Below are positions 16,692 through 25,047 of a stretch of DNA of 64,000 bases, one piece after another. The stretch is taken from assembly GCF_011752975.1 (NCBI RefSeq), contig NZ_VWWP01000001.1:496001-560000 (forward strand). Direction: 5' to 3'. The notes beneath the pieces are model-generated. The model did no database searches and was not told the origin of the DNA. It saw only the letters and a program-made list of their open reading frames with translations. Origin of the DNA: Chryseobacterium sp. Tr-659 (GTDB lineage: Bacteria; Bacteroidota; Bacteroidia; Flavobacteriales; Weeksellaceae). Each line of letters begins with the position of its first letter. Position 1 is the stretch's first letter. Made by a program: the position numbers and the translations under genes.

Positions 16692-17222
16692 ATGAAAACA
16701 CTCTTTAAAATTATCGGAATCATCATTGTTTTGATTCTTGTTTATGCTGTTATCGCAATACTGGCTTTCAGTAAAGACTATCATTATGAAAAATCCATCG
16801 TCATTAATGCCCCAAAGGAAAAAGTATGGACTTATGTGGGTTCTTTGAAAGGATATAATATGTGGGATCCTTTTTCAAAAGCAGATAAGAACATTGTAAT
16901 CACTTATTCAGGAGAAGGAGATAAAGTTGGAGATTCCTATCACTGGAAAGGAGATAAAAATGTAGGAGAAGGAGAACAGTCCATCACAGGAATTGTTCCA
17001 AACGAAAAAATGAGTACAAAGCTTCATTTTGTAGAGCCTTTTGAGGGAGATGCTAAAGCCGTTTTTACGCTTACTCCTGAAGGAAGCGGAACCAAAGTGA
17101 CGTGGTCAATTGATAATGAATTAAATGCTATGGCCAAGATCATGAAGCCTTTGATGAACGGTAACATGGATAAAATGTTTGGGCAGGGATTAGGAGACTT
17201 GAAAAAACTATCTGAGAAATAG
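16692..17222 (+). CDS. SRPBCC (START-like / polyketide cyclase) family protein, membrane-anchored
   Basis: A 176-residue protein with one N-terminal transmembrane helix (IIGIIIVLILVYAVIAILAF). A SRPBCC ligand-binding domain follows: YEKSIVINAPKEKVWTYVG, GYNMWDPFSKAD, LHFVEPFEGDAKAVFTLTP and TKVTWSIDNELN. The fold binds hydrophobic ligands; no specific ligand is known. An exact TAATTTTG -7 element at 16631-16638 gives a UTR of about 50 bases. Confidence 0.85.
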   Translation: MKTLFKIIGIIIVLILVYAVIAILAFSKDYHYEKSIVINAPKEKVWTYVGSLKGYNMWDPFSKADKNIVITYSGEGDKVGDSYHWKGDKNVGEGEQSITGIVPNEKMSTKLHFVEPFEGDAKAVFTLTPEGSGTKVTWSIDNELNAMAKIMKPLMNGNMDKMFGQGLGDLKKLSEK

Positions 17223-17428
17223 ATATTCAAACAGAAAGATATTGAACCGGCTTTAGCAGGAACATACATAATGAGGTTGGCCCCAAAAGCCAACTTCTTT
17301 TGTATAATAAATCACCATTTTCTAGTGCTGTACCTGTAATAGTGATGTTCGCAATAGTGATTTGATAAGATTAAGGAAAATGTAAATTATTATTCTAAAA
17401 ATATTATCTTTATATAAAGAATCGATTT

Positions 17429-17878
17429 ATGGAGAAGATTGTATTTGAAAAAAGTGATATCAGGGACTTTGTGAAAACTACCATTGCAGAGAAAATTGAA
17501 AAATTAAAAAACTTTATCGAATTTACTCAGGAAGCAAGCCGTGACATCAAAAAAACTCCAAAATATGACAGCATGAGAGAAGAAATGCAGGAGGAAATTT
17601 ACCAGATGCAGCGGCAGCTCGGGGCATTAAACGATCTTAAACGAAATATGGCAAAAGTACTGAACACTGCTACGCAAAGAGTTCAGCTGGGTTCTTTGGT
17701 GATCACCAATAAAGCCCGTTTCTATATTTCAGTATCATTGGGTGAGTTTTTCTTTGAAGGAGACCGGTTTTATGCAATCTCTCCGGAAAGCCCCATGGCC
17801 AAAAAGATGATGGGAATGAAACCCGGTGATGAGTTTACCCTGAATAAGATCCATCAGAAGATTATAGAGGTATTATAG
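17429..17878 (+). CDS. GreA/GreB-like protein (coiled coil plus FKBP-like C-domain)
   Basis: A 149-residue protein. A predicted N-terminal helical hairpin (about residues 1-80, EEMQEEIYQMQRQLGALNDLK) is followed by a small beta domain: VQLGSLVITNKARFYISVS, SPMAKKMMGMKPGDEFTLN. The last motif parallels GreA's SPxxxALxGKxxGDxV, so it probably binds RNA polymerase's secondary channel or a related site. The acidic tip residues of GreA are not evident, so transcript-cleavage activity is doubtful. Confidence 0.65.
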   Translation: MEKIVFEKSDIRDFVKTTIAEKIEKLKNFIEFTQEASRDIKKTPKYDSMREEMQEEIYQMQRQLGALNDLKRNMAKVLNTATQRVQLGSLVITNKARFYISVSLGEFFFEGDRFYAISPESPMAKKMMGMKPGDEFTLNKIHQKIIEVL

Positions 17879-18011
17879 GAAAGGGGCTGTCTTAGTTATT
17901 GATGAAGGGAAAGAAGGTATAAGAAGATTTGGGATTATAAGGAAAGATTGTATAATCTGTAACGATTAATCATCTGCAAGCAACTAATAATCTTAAACTT
18001 AAAACCTGCTT

Positions 18012-18647
18012 ATGAACTTCGAAAAACTAAGAACCAGCAGAATTAATCAATGGATTATTATACATCTCCGCTATGTAGTGGGATTTGCTTTCTTTCCGTC
18101 AGGGCTCGTAAAACTGATGGGTGAGCGCTTCACAAGAATTTCTACCGATGATCCGATCGGTTATTTTTTTGAAGCATTATACCAATCAGGTTTTTATTGG
18201 AACTTCTTAGGTCTTGCACAGCTCATTGCCGGAATTTTATTAATGACACAACGTTTTGCAACACTAGGGGCCTTAATGTTTCTGGCTATACTGAGTAATA
18301 TCTGGATCATCACCATCAGTCTTTCATTCACGGGAACATGGATAATAACATCTTTAATGATGATTGCTGTCCTTCTATTAGTAGTGTGGGACAATCATAA
18401 ATGGCTTCCGCTTTTTAATTACAATAAAGCAAGTACGGTAAAGGAATATCCGGATCCTGCATCTGTCTGGATCATTGCCGGAGTTATATATGCCGTAAGT
18501 TTTATGATATTGTATATGCTTGACCCTGTAAAAGGGAATGTATATGAGAAATGGTTAACCGGAATATTGATCATCACCATTTTAGTGACTTTTGTTTTTA
18601 GTAATTTAAAAGCTTACAGGAATCATAAGTTAATGCTGAATACTTAA
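18012..18647 (+). CDS. DoxX-like multi-spanning membrane protein
   Basis: A 211-residue protein with about five or six transmembrane helices. The start HLRYVVGFAFFPSGLVKLMG and the central FYWNFLGLAQLIAGILLMTQ resemble the DoxX/DoxD membrane-protein superfamily. The exact function is unknown; some relatives act in redox or detoxification complexes. The 130-base upstream gap holds no clear promoter. Confidence 0.7.
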   Translation: MNFEKLRTSRINQWIIIHLRYVVGFAFFPSGLVKLMGERFTRISTDDPIGYFFEALYQSGFYWNFLGLAQLIAGILLMTQRFATLGALMFLAILSNIWIITISLSFTGTWIITSLMMIAVLLLVVWDNHKWLPLFNYNKASTVKEYPDPASVWIIAGVIYAVSFMILYMLDPVKGNVYEKWLTGILIITILVTFVFSNLKAYRNHKLMLNT

Positions 18648-18681
18648 TGTTTTTAAATGAAAAGATTGAATTTCATGTTGT

Positions 18682-18689
18682 AAATTTGC
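18682..18689 (+). promoter_or_regulatory. -7 element TAAATTTG, near-leaderless nitroreductase transcript
   Basis: Exact TAnnTTTG match only 4 bases before ATG 18694, so initiation should fall at or very near the start codon. Confidence 0.6.
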
Positions 18690-18693
18690 AGGT

Positions 18694-19203
18694 ATGAATA
18701 AAGCGGACATTTTAAAAGAAATTATAGAGCAGAGAAGAAGCATCTTTCCAAAAGATTATACAGATGCGGAAATAACTCAGGAAGTCATTGATGAAATTTT
18801 ACATTCAGCAACACTGGCTCCGAATCATAAACGTACAAAGCCTTGGCGTTTCAAGGTTTTTAAAGGTGAAGAAAAGGCAAAGCTGGCTTCAGAAATGCAG
18901 GCCATCTATAAAGCAACACAGCCTGAACAGCTTTTCCTGGAAAAAAAATATAATGACATAGGTTTTAAGATTAATAAAGCCAATGCGGTGGTATCCATTA
19001 TTGTTAATTTTAGCGGTATGGTCCCGGAATGGGAAGAAATTGCAGCTACTTCAATGGCAGTTCAGAATATGTATCTTAGCTGTACCGCAAACAATATTGG
19101 CTGCTATTGGAGTTCTCCAAAGATTGTAGAGGATTTGAAAGACTCTCTTACTATTGAAGAAAACCAGAAATGTCTGGGGCTTTTCTATATGGGGAAAATT
19201 TAG
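18694..19203 (+). CDS. Nitroreductase family protein, probably C-terminally shortened
   Basis: A 169-residue FMN-dependent nitroreductase-like protein. The N-terminal IIEQRRSIFPKDYTDAEIT contains the R-R-S FMN-phosphate contact. Later blocks are LHSATLAPNHKRTKPWRFKV and TSMAVQNMYLSCTANNIGCYWSSP. The frame stops directly after CLGLFYMGKI, where relatives normally continue about 15-20 residues with a proline/arginine-rich tail that helps form the dimer and FMN site. The next 185 bases show no continuation. It may be a natural short form or a nonsense-truncated allele. Confidence 0.75.
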   Translation: MNKADILKEIIEQRRSIFPKDYTDAEITQEVIDEILHSATLAPNHKRTKPWRFKVFKGEEKAKLASEMQAIYKATQPEQLFLEKKYNDIGFKINKANAVVSIIVNFSGMVPEWEEIAATSMAVQNMYLSCTANNIGCYWSSPKIVEDLKDSLTIEENQKCLGLFYMGKI

Positions 19204-19310
19204 ACTAATATAACAATGTAAATAGTTTACCAATATACCAATGCAGCACTTCTAAAAAGGGAATGAAAATATTGTTATACTGTTAGATTGATAAATTGTT
19301 ACATTATTGA

Positions 19311-19340
19311 TTGCCCAATCAGATTTTTTATTTATCTTTG
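19311..19340 (+). promoter_or_regulatory. Promoter of rpsP-rimM, TTG-N19-TATCTTTG
   Basis: TTG at 19311-19313 and TATCTTTG at 19333-19340 with a 19-base spacer: a full match to the Bacteroidota housekeeping promoter. The UTR of about 45 bases contains a short GGGA/TCCC hairpin around 19362-19374. Confidence 0.75.
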
Positions 19341-19388
19341 CACTCTTAAATATTTAACTGGGACGAGTTCCCGTAAAATTCAAACATT

Positions 19389-19952
19389 ATGTCAGTAAAA
19401 ATCAGATTACAAAGACACGGTAAAAAAGGAAAACCTTTTTTCCACATCGTGGTTGCAGATTCTAGAGCTAGAAGAGATGGTAGATTCATCGAAAAACTAG
19501 GAACTTACAACCCAATTACTAACCCGGCAACTATCGAATTGAACGTTGATTCTGCTGTACAGTGGTTAAACAACGGGGCTCAGCCTACTGATACTGCTAG
19601 AGCTATCCTTTCTTACAAAGGTGCCCTTTACAAAAAACACTTACAAGGTGGTGTAGCTAAAGGTGCTTTTGATGAAGCTGAAGCTGAGAAAAGATTCAAC
19701 GCTTGGGTAGACGCTAAAGATGCAAAAGTACAAGGTAAAGTAGAAGGTTTAGCAACTGCTAAAGCTGATGCTAAGAAAGCTGCTTTAGACGCTGAAGTAA
19801 AAGTAAACGAAGCTAGAATCGCTGCTGCTGCACAAGCTGAAGCTGATGCTAAAGCTGCTGAAGAAGCTGCAAACGCACCTGCTGAAGAAGTTGCTGAAGC
19901 TACAGAAGGAGAAGCTCCTGCTGCTGAAACTGAAGAAAACACTGAAGCTTAA
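19389..19952 (+). CDS. rpsP: 30S ribosomal protein S16 with long Ala-rich C-terminal extension
   Basis: Small-subunit ribosomal protein. The first 85 or so residues are canonical S16: VKIRLQRHGKKGKPFFHIVV, RRDGRFIEKLGTYNP, VQWLNNGAQPTDTARAILS. About 100 further residues are almost only Ala, Glu, Lys and Asp (for example AAAAQAEADAKAAEEAANAP) and are probably helical or disordered. Minimal S16 is about 80 residues. Extended tails are, as far as I recall, common in Flavobacteriia. It heads a two-gene unit with rimM (14-base gap). Confidence 0.95.
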   Translation: MSVKIRLQRHGKKGKPFFHIVVADSRARRDGRFIEKLGTYNPITNPATIELNVDSAVQWLNNGAQPTDTARAILSYKGALYKKHLQGGVAKGAFDEAEAEKRFNAWVDAKDAKVQGKVEGLATAKADAKKAALDAEVKVNEARIAAAAQAEADAKAAEEAANAPAEEVAEATEGEAPAAETEENTEA

Positions 19953-19966
19953 GAACAAACCCTGTT

Positions 19967-20509
19967 ATGCGTAAAGAAGATTGCTATTTTTTAGGGAAAA
20001 TCACACGCAGACATGGACTTGCGGGTAACGTCATCCTTAAATTGGATACCGACCAACCCGAGCTTTACAATAAATTGGAATCAATATTCGTTGAAATCAA
20101 CGGATTATTGGTTCCATTTTTTATTGAAAAATCATCATGGAGCAAATTAGATGCTCTGAATATTGCTTTTAAAGGCTCTTCTGAAGCTATGGTAGATCAG
20201 GTGCTGGGTAAAAATGTTTACCTGCCGCTTGCCAGTTTACCTAAACTTTCAGGAAAACAATTCTACTATCACGAAATTATCGGGTATAATATCCTTGATG
20301 AAAATGATAATGACTGTGGAGTAATCCGTTCTGTAAACGATCAAACTGCACAAAATTATTTCATTTTAGGATTTGAAGGAAGAGAAATTGTTATTCCTTT
20401 AATCAAAGATTGGATTCTGGAAGTGAACAGAGAAGAGAGATTCATTAAAATGCAACTGCCTGAAGGCTTGATGGACGTATTCCTGGTTCCATCTAAAAAA
20501 GACGAATAG
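19967..20509 (+). CDS. rimM: 16S rRNA processing protein RimM
   Basis: A 180-residue 30S maturation factor that binds S19 and helps assemble the 16S 3' head domain. The N-terminal RimM domain starts DCYFLGKITRRHGLAGNVIL. The C-terminal PRC-barrel contains YYHEIIGYNILDENDNDCG and EIVIPLIKDWI, ending PEGLMDVF. Placement directly after rpsP is the conserved rpsP-rimM arrangement. Confidence 0.95.
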   Translation: MRKEDCYFLGKITRRHGLAGNVILKLDTDQPELYNKLESIFVEINGLLVPFFIEKSSWSKLDALNIAFKGSSEAMVDQVLGKNVYLPLASLPKLSGKQFYYHEIIGYNILDENDNDCGVIRSVNDQTAQNYFILGFEGREIVIPLIKDWILEVNREERFIKMQLPEGLMDVFLVPSKKDE

Positions 20510-20514
20510 TTTTT

Positions 20515-20574
20515 GCAATAAGCAATAAGCTTTTTCCGTCTGCATTGTATCAATTATTATTCATTGCCAGTTAC
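20515..20574. repeat. Low-complexity filler between convergent genes
   Basis: AGCAATAAGCAATAAGC-type words followed by TTATTATTCATTGCC and TTACTTATTTACTCATTAC. Short reiterated words like other intergenic fillers in this window. No gene or terminator stem found. Confidence 0.4.
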
Positions 20575-22221
20575 TTATTTACTCATTACTGCGGGTAAAA
20601 GGTATTCCTGCACTATTTTTTCTGCCTGTGCATGGGCGTAAGACTGATTATAAGCGGTTGCTGTAATCACGATGACAACAGGAATATTCTTAAAAATAAT
20701 AATTTTATTTCCTCCATTTCCGCTGCATTGAAATGCTTCAAAAGTGGTATTCCCCGCTTTATAAACCTTTCTCCAGAATAAATAACCATAGCCTTCAAAG
20801 TCTTTATTATCCGCAAAATAATTGGTAAAAGATTTTTTGATCCAGGTTGTATCCAGAATTGTTTTCCCATTCCAGATGCCATTATTCTTATAAAGCTGTC
20901 CGAATTTGGCAAAATCCAGCACTTTCATCCTTAATCCTCCGGCCAAAGAAGGTTTTTTCTGAGGTGTGAATTGCCATTGATAATCCTTAATTCCAAGGGG
21001 TTGAAATAATTTCTGATCTGCATAATTTTCCAGACCTTTGGGAACAGCTTTATCCAGAATATCTCCGGTTACCACAACGCCGGCAGTGAAGTAGCTCCAT
21101 GTTTTCCCCATTGTATTTTCTGTCATAGGCAGATCTAATGTAAATTGTACCCAGTTATCTGTAGGGTACATGTTTTCTTCATTTCCCGGAGATTCATAGT
21201 TATCATCATTTCCATCAAATCCTGAGCTCATTGTTAATAAGCTTTTTATAGTGACATTTTCTTTTTTGGAAGAATAATTTTTAAATTCATTAAGTGTATA
21301 AAATTCTTTCAGACTTTGGTTTTCACTTGTTAAGAAGCCTTCTTTTATTGCAATTCCTGTTAAAGCAGAAGAAAAAGACTTTCCAACAGAGCGTGTATCT
21401 TGTAAGGAATCTCTTCCGGAACCATTGAAATACTCTTCCAGAAGCAGTTTTCCGTTTTTAATAACAGCAATGCCGGTAATATTTCTGAATCTGTTTTCTG
21501 CTATTTTTTTATTTAAATTTCTGACTATTTCAACATTGAATTTTTCCTTAGAAATGATCCAGTCATTATTAGGCTGAACAGGCTGAACGGCAATCTGCTG
21601 TTCTGAAATGTTCTTTTGCGGAATACTAAGATTAATTTCTCCTTCCGTTATTATAGGTCCCGTTTTTACAGATGAAGTTTTCAGATAGGGACGGATTTCA
21701 ATTTTTAAAATATGATTTCCGGGAGCCAATGCATCAATTCCGTCGTGGGCCAGATAAAAACGCTGCCATAGATATCTTCCCCAGGAATCTTCATTTTTGC
21801 TGCTGATGAGCGGGATTCTGAAAGTAGTTTTATACTTTTTATTTTCCGGTGTGCCTGCTCCGGTATTTAGATTTTCCTGGTAGATCAGCTTTTTGTCAAC
21901 ATAAAATGAGAATTGAAAATTTCCTTTTGTAAGCAATTCATCTGTATTTAAAGCCGGATCAATCTGATGCAGATAATTGATAAGAGAATTATCAAAAAAT
22001 ACATGAATATCCAGATCTTTATTTTCCTGAAATGTGGTAGAAGTGAGAATATCAGACTCTTTTAGGTTTTCTAAAGAAATCTTTTTGTTGAGAAAAACGA
22101 TTTTACCTGAATATTTTTTTTGTATCAGGTTCTCTGTTTTTTCCGGAGTAAAGATATTCTTGTTTTGGGCCGGATAAAGATAGAATGTAAAAAGAATAAT
22201 GAACAGTGCTATTCGTTTCAT
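20575..22221 (-). CDS. Serine hydrolase (beta-lactamase superfamily) with N-terminal accessory domain
   Basis: A 548-residue secreted protein (signal peptide 1-18, ending LYPAQ). Residues about 20-230 form a beta-rich accessory region of unknown fold. The C-terminal half is a class-C-like serine hydrolase with S278-V-G-K281. A YFTAG segment sits where the Y-x-N motif normally lies, so the second catalytic motif deviates. Likely an extracytoplasmic esterase or peptidase; substrate unknown. A perfect TATTTTTG -7 element lies at 22245-22238, about 16 bases before the start. Confidence 0.8.
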   Translation of the reverse strand: MKRIALFIILFTFYLYPAQNKNIFTPEKTENLIQKKYSGKIVFLNKKISLENLKESDILTSTTFQENKDLDIHVFFDNSLINYLHQIDPALNTDELLTKGNFQFSFYVDKKLIYQENLNTGAGTPENKKYKTTFRIPLISSKNEDSWGRYLWQRFYLAHDGIDALAPGNHILKIEIRPYLKTSSVKTGPIITEGEINLSIPQKNISEQQIAVQPVQPNNDWIISKEKFNVEIVRNLNKKIAENRFRNITGIAVIKNGKLLLEEYFNGSGRDSLQDTRSVGKSFSSALTGIAIKEGFLTSENQSLKEFYTLNEFKNYSSKKENVTIKSLLTMSSGFDGNDDNYESPGNEENMYPTDNWVQFTLDLPMTENTMGKTWSYFTAGVVVTGDILDKAVPKGLENYADQKLFQPLGIKDYQWQFTPQKKPSLAGGLRMKVLDFAKFGQLYKNNGIWNGKTILDTTWIKKSFTNYFADNKDFEGYGYLFWRKVYKAGNTTFEAFQCSGNGGNKIIIFKNIPVVIVITATAYNQSYAHAQAEKIVQEYLLPAVMSK

Positions 22222-22237
22222 CTCAAATATTTTATGA

Positions 22238-22245
22238 CAAAAATA
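22238..22245 (-). promoter_or_regulatory. -7 element TATTTTTG of the large serine hydrolase
   Basis: Exact TAnnTTTG match on the minus strand, 16 bases before ATG 22221. Confidence 0.5.
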
Positions 22246-22316
22246 AAAAGTGTCTTTCAGGTAAAATAGAACAATATTAACATTGATTCAATTTTATGAC
22301 TTAATGTGTATAAGAA

Positions 22317-23120
22317 TTATTGTTTTAAAAGACTTCGGTATTTCAGTGGTGTTATTCCTATATTTTCTTTAAAACAGCGGATAAAATGACTTTGATCTGC
22401 AAATCCGCATTCCAGAGCAATATCGGTCAATGGGTTCTGAAGAGCAAGAAGCTCCAGAGACTTATTCAGTTTTAATTTTCTGAGATATTCTCCCAGATTA
22501 CAATGGAAATGTTTCTGAAATTCTCTGCTCAAATGAACGGGATGGATATCCGCGGCTCTTGAGAGATCAGTAAGGTTTAATTTTTCAGTGAAACTCTCGT
22601 GTAAAATTTCGTTGATATGATGTACCCATAAAGGTTTCTTCTCACTTTTTTCTTTCGGAGCATTTAATCTGCTGAAAAGGCTTAATAAAAGTTGACTGAC
22701 CGCTGGCTCAAAAGAAAAGTCATTGAATTTGGTCTCTTTAAAAATTTTATATATCAATAATTTTAACCCGGGATCCTGTATATTAAAACTACCTTCCACA
22801 TTGTCTTTTTGAAGGTCAAACTGTTCAAACCAGCTTTTTGAGATCTCGATATGAAAACCTCGTGTAAAAACATCCGGTTTAATATTGTAATGCGGATCTT
22901 CCCAATGATGATAGAGCAATGTTCCGGCAGAACATTCATATATTTCCTTTTTATTTCCTTCCTTCATATGCCCTTGAAGAAGGAATGTAAAGTAAGCATT
23001 TTCATGATAGTGCCAGTCTACGTAAGGGTGAGTATACTCCGTATCTGTAATGGTCAGCCCTTCAAAACTGATCTTTTCATTGGTGTTTCCAAAATATTCG
23101 CCGTTACGAAGAGTGTTCAT
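22317..23120 (-). CDS. AraC family transcriptional regulator with cupin-like sensor
   Basis: A 267-residue protein. An N-terminal AraC-type cupin (about 20-110; HPYVDWHYHENAYFTFLLQG, GTLLYHHWEDPHYN) is rich in His and could bind metal or a small ligand. The C-terminal double HTH is at about 165-262 (LTDLSRAADIHPVHLSREFQ, ALECGFADQSHFIRCFKENI, then PLKYR). Its ATG overlaps the stop of the upstream HTH regulator as ATGA, so the two regulators are coupled. Confidence 0.85.
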   Translation of the reverse strand: MNTLRNGEYFGNTNEKISFEGLTITDTEYTHPYVDWHYHENAYFTFLLQGHMKEGNKKEIYECSAGTLLYHHWEDPHYNIKPDVFTRGFHIEISKSWFEQFDLQKDNVEGSFNIQDPGLKLLIYKIFKETKFNDFSFEPAVSQLLLSLFSRLNAPKEKSEKKPLWVHHINEILHESFTEKLNLTDLSRAADIHPVHLSREFQKHFHCNLGEYLRKLKLNKSLELLALQNPLTDIALECGFADQSHFIRCFKENIGITPLKYRSLLKQ

Positions 23121-24046
23121 GATAAATTTTGTTTTAACTTGTCAACTTGTTCATACATCCTATTAAAAAATATTTTTCTTTCTCTGTTCCCTGATTCATT
23201 TAATGATTTTGAATTTTTAATCTGATGCTCGAAATAGCTTAAAGAATCTTCACACGTCAGTTGGTCATTAGTCATCATATATCCGAACATGCTGAAAGGA
23301 ACAAAAAAGGAACATTGCTGCTCATTTTTAAATAAAATACTATTGTTTAAAATTACTAAATCATTCACATATATCTGAAAATTAGTTTTTTCCAGAGTTT
23401 TATTTTCAAGTCCTTCCAGTAATTTCCTCAGATCATCCAGAATAAGATCAACATCATTCTTCTTTACCAGCCCCATTTCATAATAAAATGAGATCTGCCT
23501 TAAAGCGCTCATGATTGTGGTATCATTCCATATTTCTGTTACGTTTTGTTTGTCGTAAAGGTCTTTCAGCATTTCATTTTTTACAGAATGATATTCCATA
23601 TTAAATTCATGAAACGGGCTTAGAAATTTGTCCTGATTCAATAAATTCATCCATACATAGAACTTGAAGCGAGAGAGTATTGAATCTGAAATCGTGTAAA
23701 AAAATGGAATATCCTTCGCGGAATAAAATACTTTAGAATTGTTGATATTCTGGAAAACATTCAGAATTTTCAGTGAACTTTCAAAATAGTTCAGAAGGTC
23801 TTCGGTTGTTTTTACGGGTTGTGTTCTTTTGACCACCAACTGGTTTTCCGTTCCCAGAAACTGATCCAGTGAGATCTGATAATACTTGGCAAGCTCCAGA
23901 GCTTCCTCAAAGCTGAACTTGGCTTTCAAAGAAGTTCTTCTGTGAGCTGCATCATAGCTGATATTAAGAATGTTGGCAATCTCATCATTTAAAGATTTTT
24001 CACCGATTTTTCTTCGGATTTCCTTCAATAGAGCTTCCTGGTGCAT
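23117..24046 (-). CDS. Helix-turn-helix (Xre/BetR-like) transcriptional regulator
   Basis: A 309-residue regulator. The N-terminal Xre/BetR-type DNA-binding domain is at 1-60 (LKEIRRKIGEKSLNDEIANI, LNISYDAAHRRTSLKAKFSF). The long C-terminal region (FQNINNSKVFYSAKDIPFFY and so on) is typical of uncharacterised Bacteroidota HTH regulators. ATG 24046 is chosen: sequence further upstream is promoter, with TACATTTG at 24070-24063. A TTTGTGA-TTT-TCACAAA dyad lies between that promoter and the ATG. It overlaps the AraC start by 4 bases. Confidence 0.75.
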   Translation of the reverse strand: MHQEALLKEIRRKIGEKSLNDEIANILNISYDAAHRRTSLKAKFSFEEALELAKYYQISLDQFLGTENQLVVKRTQPVKTTEDLLNYFESSLKILNVFQNINNSKVFYSAKDIPFFYTISDSILSRFKFYVWMNLLNQDKFLSPFHEFNMEYHSVKNEMLKDLYDKQNVTEIWNDTTIMSALRQISFYYEMGLVKKNDVDLILDDLRKLLEGLENKTLEKTNFQIYVNDLVILNNSILFKNEQQCSFFVPFSMFGYMMTNDQLTCEDSLSYFEHQIKNSKSLNESGNRERKIFFNRMYEQVDKLKQNLS

Positions 24047-24049
24047 AGT

Positions 24050-24066
24050 TTTGTGATTTTCACAAA
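24050..24066. promoter_or_regulatory. Dyad TTTGTGA-TTT-TCACAAA, copy 1 (over HTH-gene transcription start)
   Basis: Seven-base arms with a 3-base spacer, spanning the expected transcription start of the HTH gene, 4 bases before its ATG. Likely autoregulatory operator. The same dyad recurs at 24261-24279. Confidence 0.6.
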
Positions 24067-24070
24067 TGTA
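24063..24070 (-). promoter_or_regulatory. -7 element TACATTTG of the HTH-AraC regulator unit
   Basis: Exact TAnnTTTG match on the minus strand, overlapping the edge of the dyad at 24050-24066. Supports start at 24046. Confidence 0.55.
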
Positions 24071-24114
24071 ATGATTTTTTTGTGGAAATAATTGTTGATT
24101 TTGTGTTTGAAAGG

Positions 24115-24242
24115 GTTTGAAGATGGGAGCTGGAAGCATAAATATTAATTCGCTATAATAATTTGATTTTATAATGAGTAGTCGTACTGATAACTGTCAG
24201 TAACTTCCATCTTCACTCTTCATGCTCCCAACCCTTCAAAAC
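24115..24242. repeat. Low-complexity filler in 317-base divergent intergenic region
   Basis: Between the two dyads lie GGGTTTGAAGATGGGAGC and, in the opposite sense, CTTCCATCTTCACTC and CATGCTCCCAACCC. Imperfect inverted copies of short words. No gene, tRNA or RNA structure recognised. Confidence 0.35.
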
Positions 24243-24260
24243 TTTACGCCTCCCTATACA

Positions 24261-24279
24261 TTTTGTGATTTTCACAAAA
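24261..24279. promoter_or_regulatory. Dyad TTTTGTGA-TTT-TCACAAAA, copy 2 (divergent side)
   Basis: Eight-base arms, same core as the dyad at 24050-24066. It lies about 85 bases upstream of the secreted-protein gene at 24364 and upstream of that gene's TAATTTTG -7 element (24331-24338). Two identical sites on either side of a divergent region suggest one regulator controls both. Confidence 0.6.
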
Positions 24280-24363
24280 AGGATATTTTTTTTAATTTTT
24301 TTTCACATTCGTAATGGTGGTCTCTGCTTATAATTTTGAAATGTAATTTTAAAATAATGAGTT

Positions 24364-25011
24364 ATGAAAACACGAATTTTATTAATAGCAGTTCTTTTAT
24401 TCAGCAGTTTGATGCATGCATCAGATACATTAAGAATAGATTCTTTGAAATCAAGATTTGTTGCAGCTTCCCCTTCAAAAAATGTAAGAAACGTCAACGG
24501 AATTTTATTCAAATATTATGACGAGGAAGAAAAATTTACCCCTAAAAGAGTGAACGGATTAGGAATGGGATTCAATTTCCTGGGCATTTTTCTTCCACCG
24601 TTGATGCTTTTCGGATTGCCGTCAATGGGAGATTGGAATCTTGATGATGATTATGTTATTGTTCCCAGAGAAAAGATGAATAAGATCAACGGGCTGCAAT
24701 TGTCACTGATCAATATGGAACCTACGGTAACGAATGGATTGGAGATTAACGTTTCAAGTAATATCAGCACCTATGCTGTGACCAACGGAGTTTCTGTTTC
24801 ACCTTTTTTTAATCTGCATCATGAAATAAAAGGCGTTTCTGCAGCACCATTGGCGAATGTCGGAATGAAGTGTAGAGGACTCCAGATTGGGTTGTATAAT
24901 AAATGTGGAAATTTCATAGGTGTGCAAATTGGAATGTGGAACGAGAACGGAAAGAGAAAATTACCTCTTATCAACTGGAATTTTAAGAAGCAAAAGGTCA
25001 ATAAAAAGTGA
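24364..25011 (+). CDS. Secreted protein with GLQIGL-type repeats
   Basis: A 215-residue exported protein (signal peptide 1-19, ending LMHAS). The second half carries repeated short strands with alternating Gly/Asn, for example INGLQLSLINMEPTVTNGLE, GLQIGLYNKCGNFIGVQIGM and a terminal RKLPLINWNF. This resembles the LA_2272-type surface-repeat proteins seen in several Bacteroidota and Leptospira, which I recall only loosely. The exact role is unknown. It is probably co-transcribed with the next secreted protein (36-base gap). Upstream lies a dyad shared with the divergent HTH gene. Confidence 0.65.
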   Translation: MKTRILLIAVLLFSSLMHASDTLRIDSLKSRFVAASPSKNVRNVNGILFKYYDEEEKFTPKRVNGLGMGFNFLGIFLPPLMLFGLPSMGDWNLDDDYVIVPREKMNKINGLQLSLINMEPTVTNGLEINVSSNISTYAVTNGVSVSPFFNLHHEIKGVSAAPLANVGMKCRGLQIGLYNKCGNFIGVQIGMWNENGKRKLPLINWNFKKQKVNKK

Positions 25012-25047
25012 TGAGAAAGTTAGTTTGGATATTAAAATAGTAAGGTG

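Noticed and set aside
19628..19942. Ser/Ala-rich antisense frame opposite the S16 tail
   Set aside because: An artefact of the repetitive Ala codons in rpsP.
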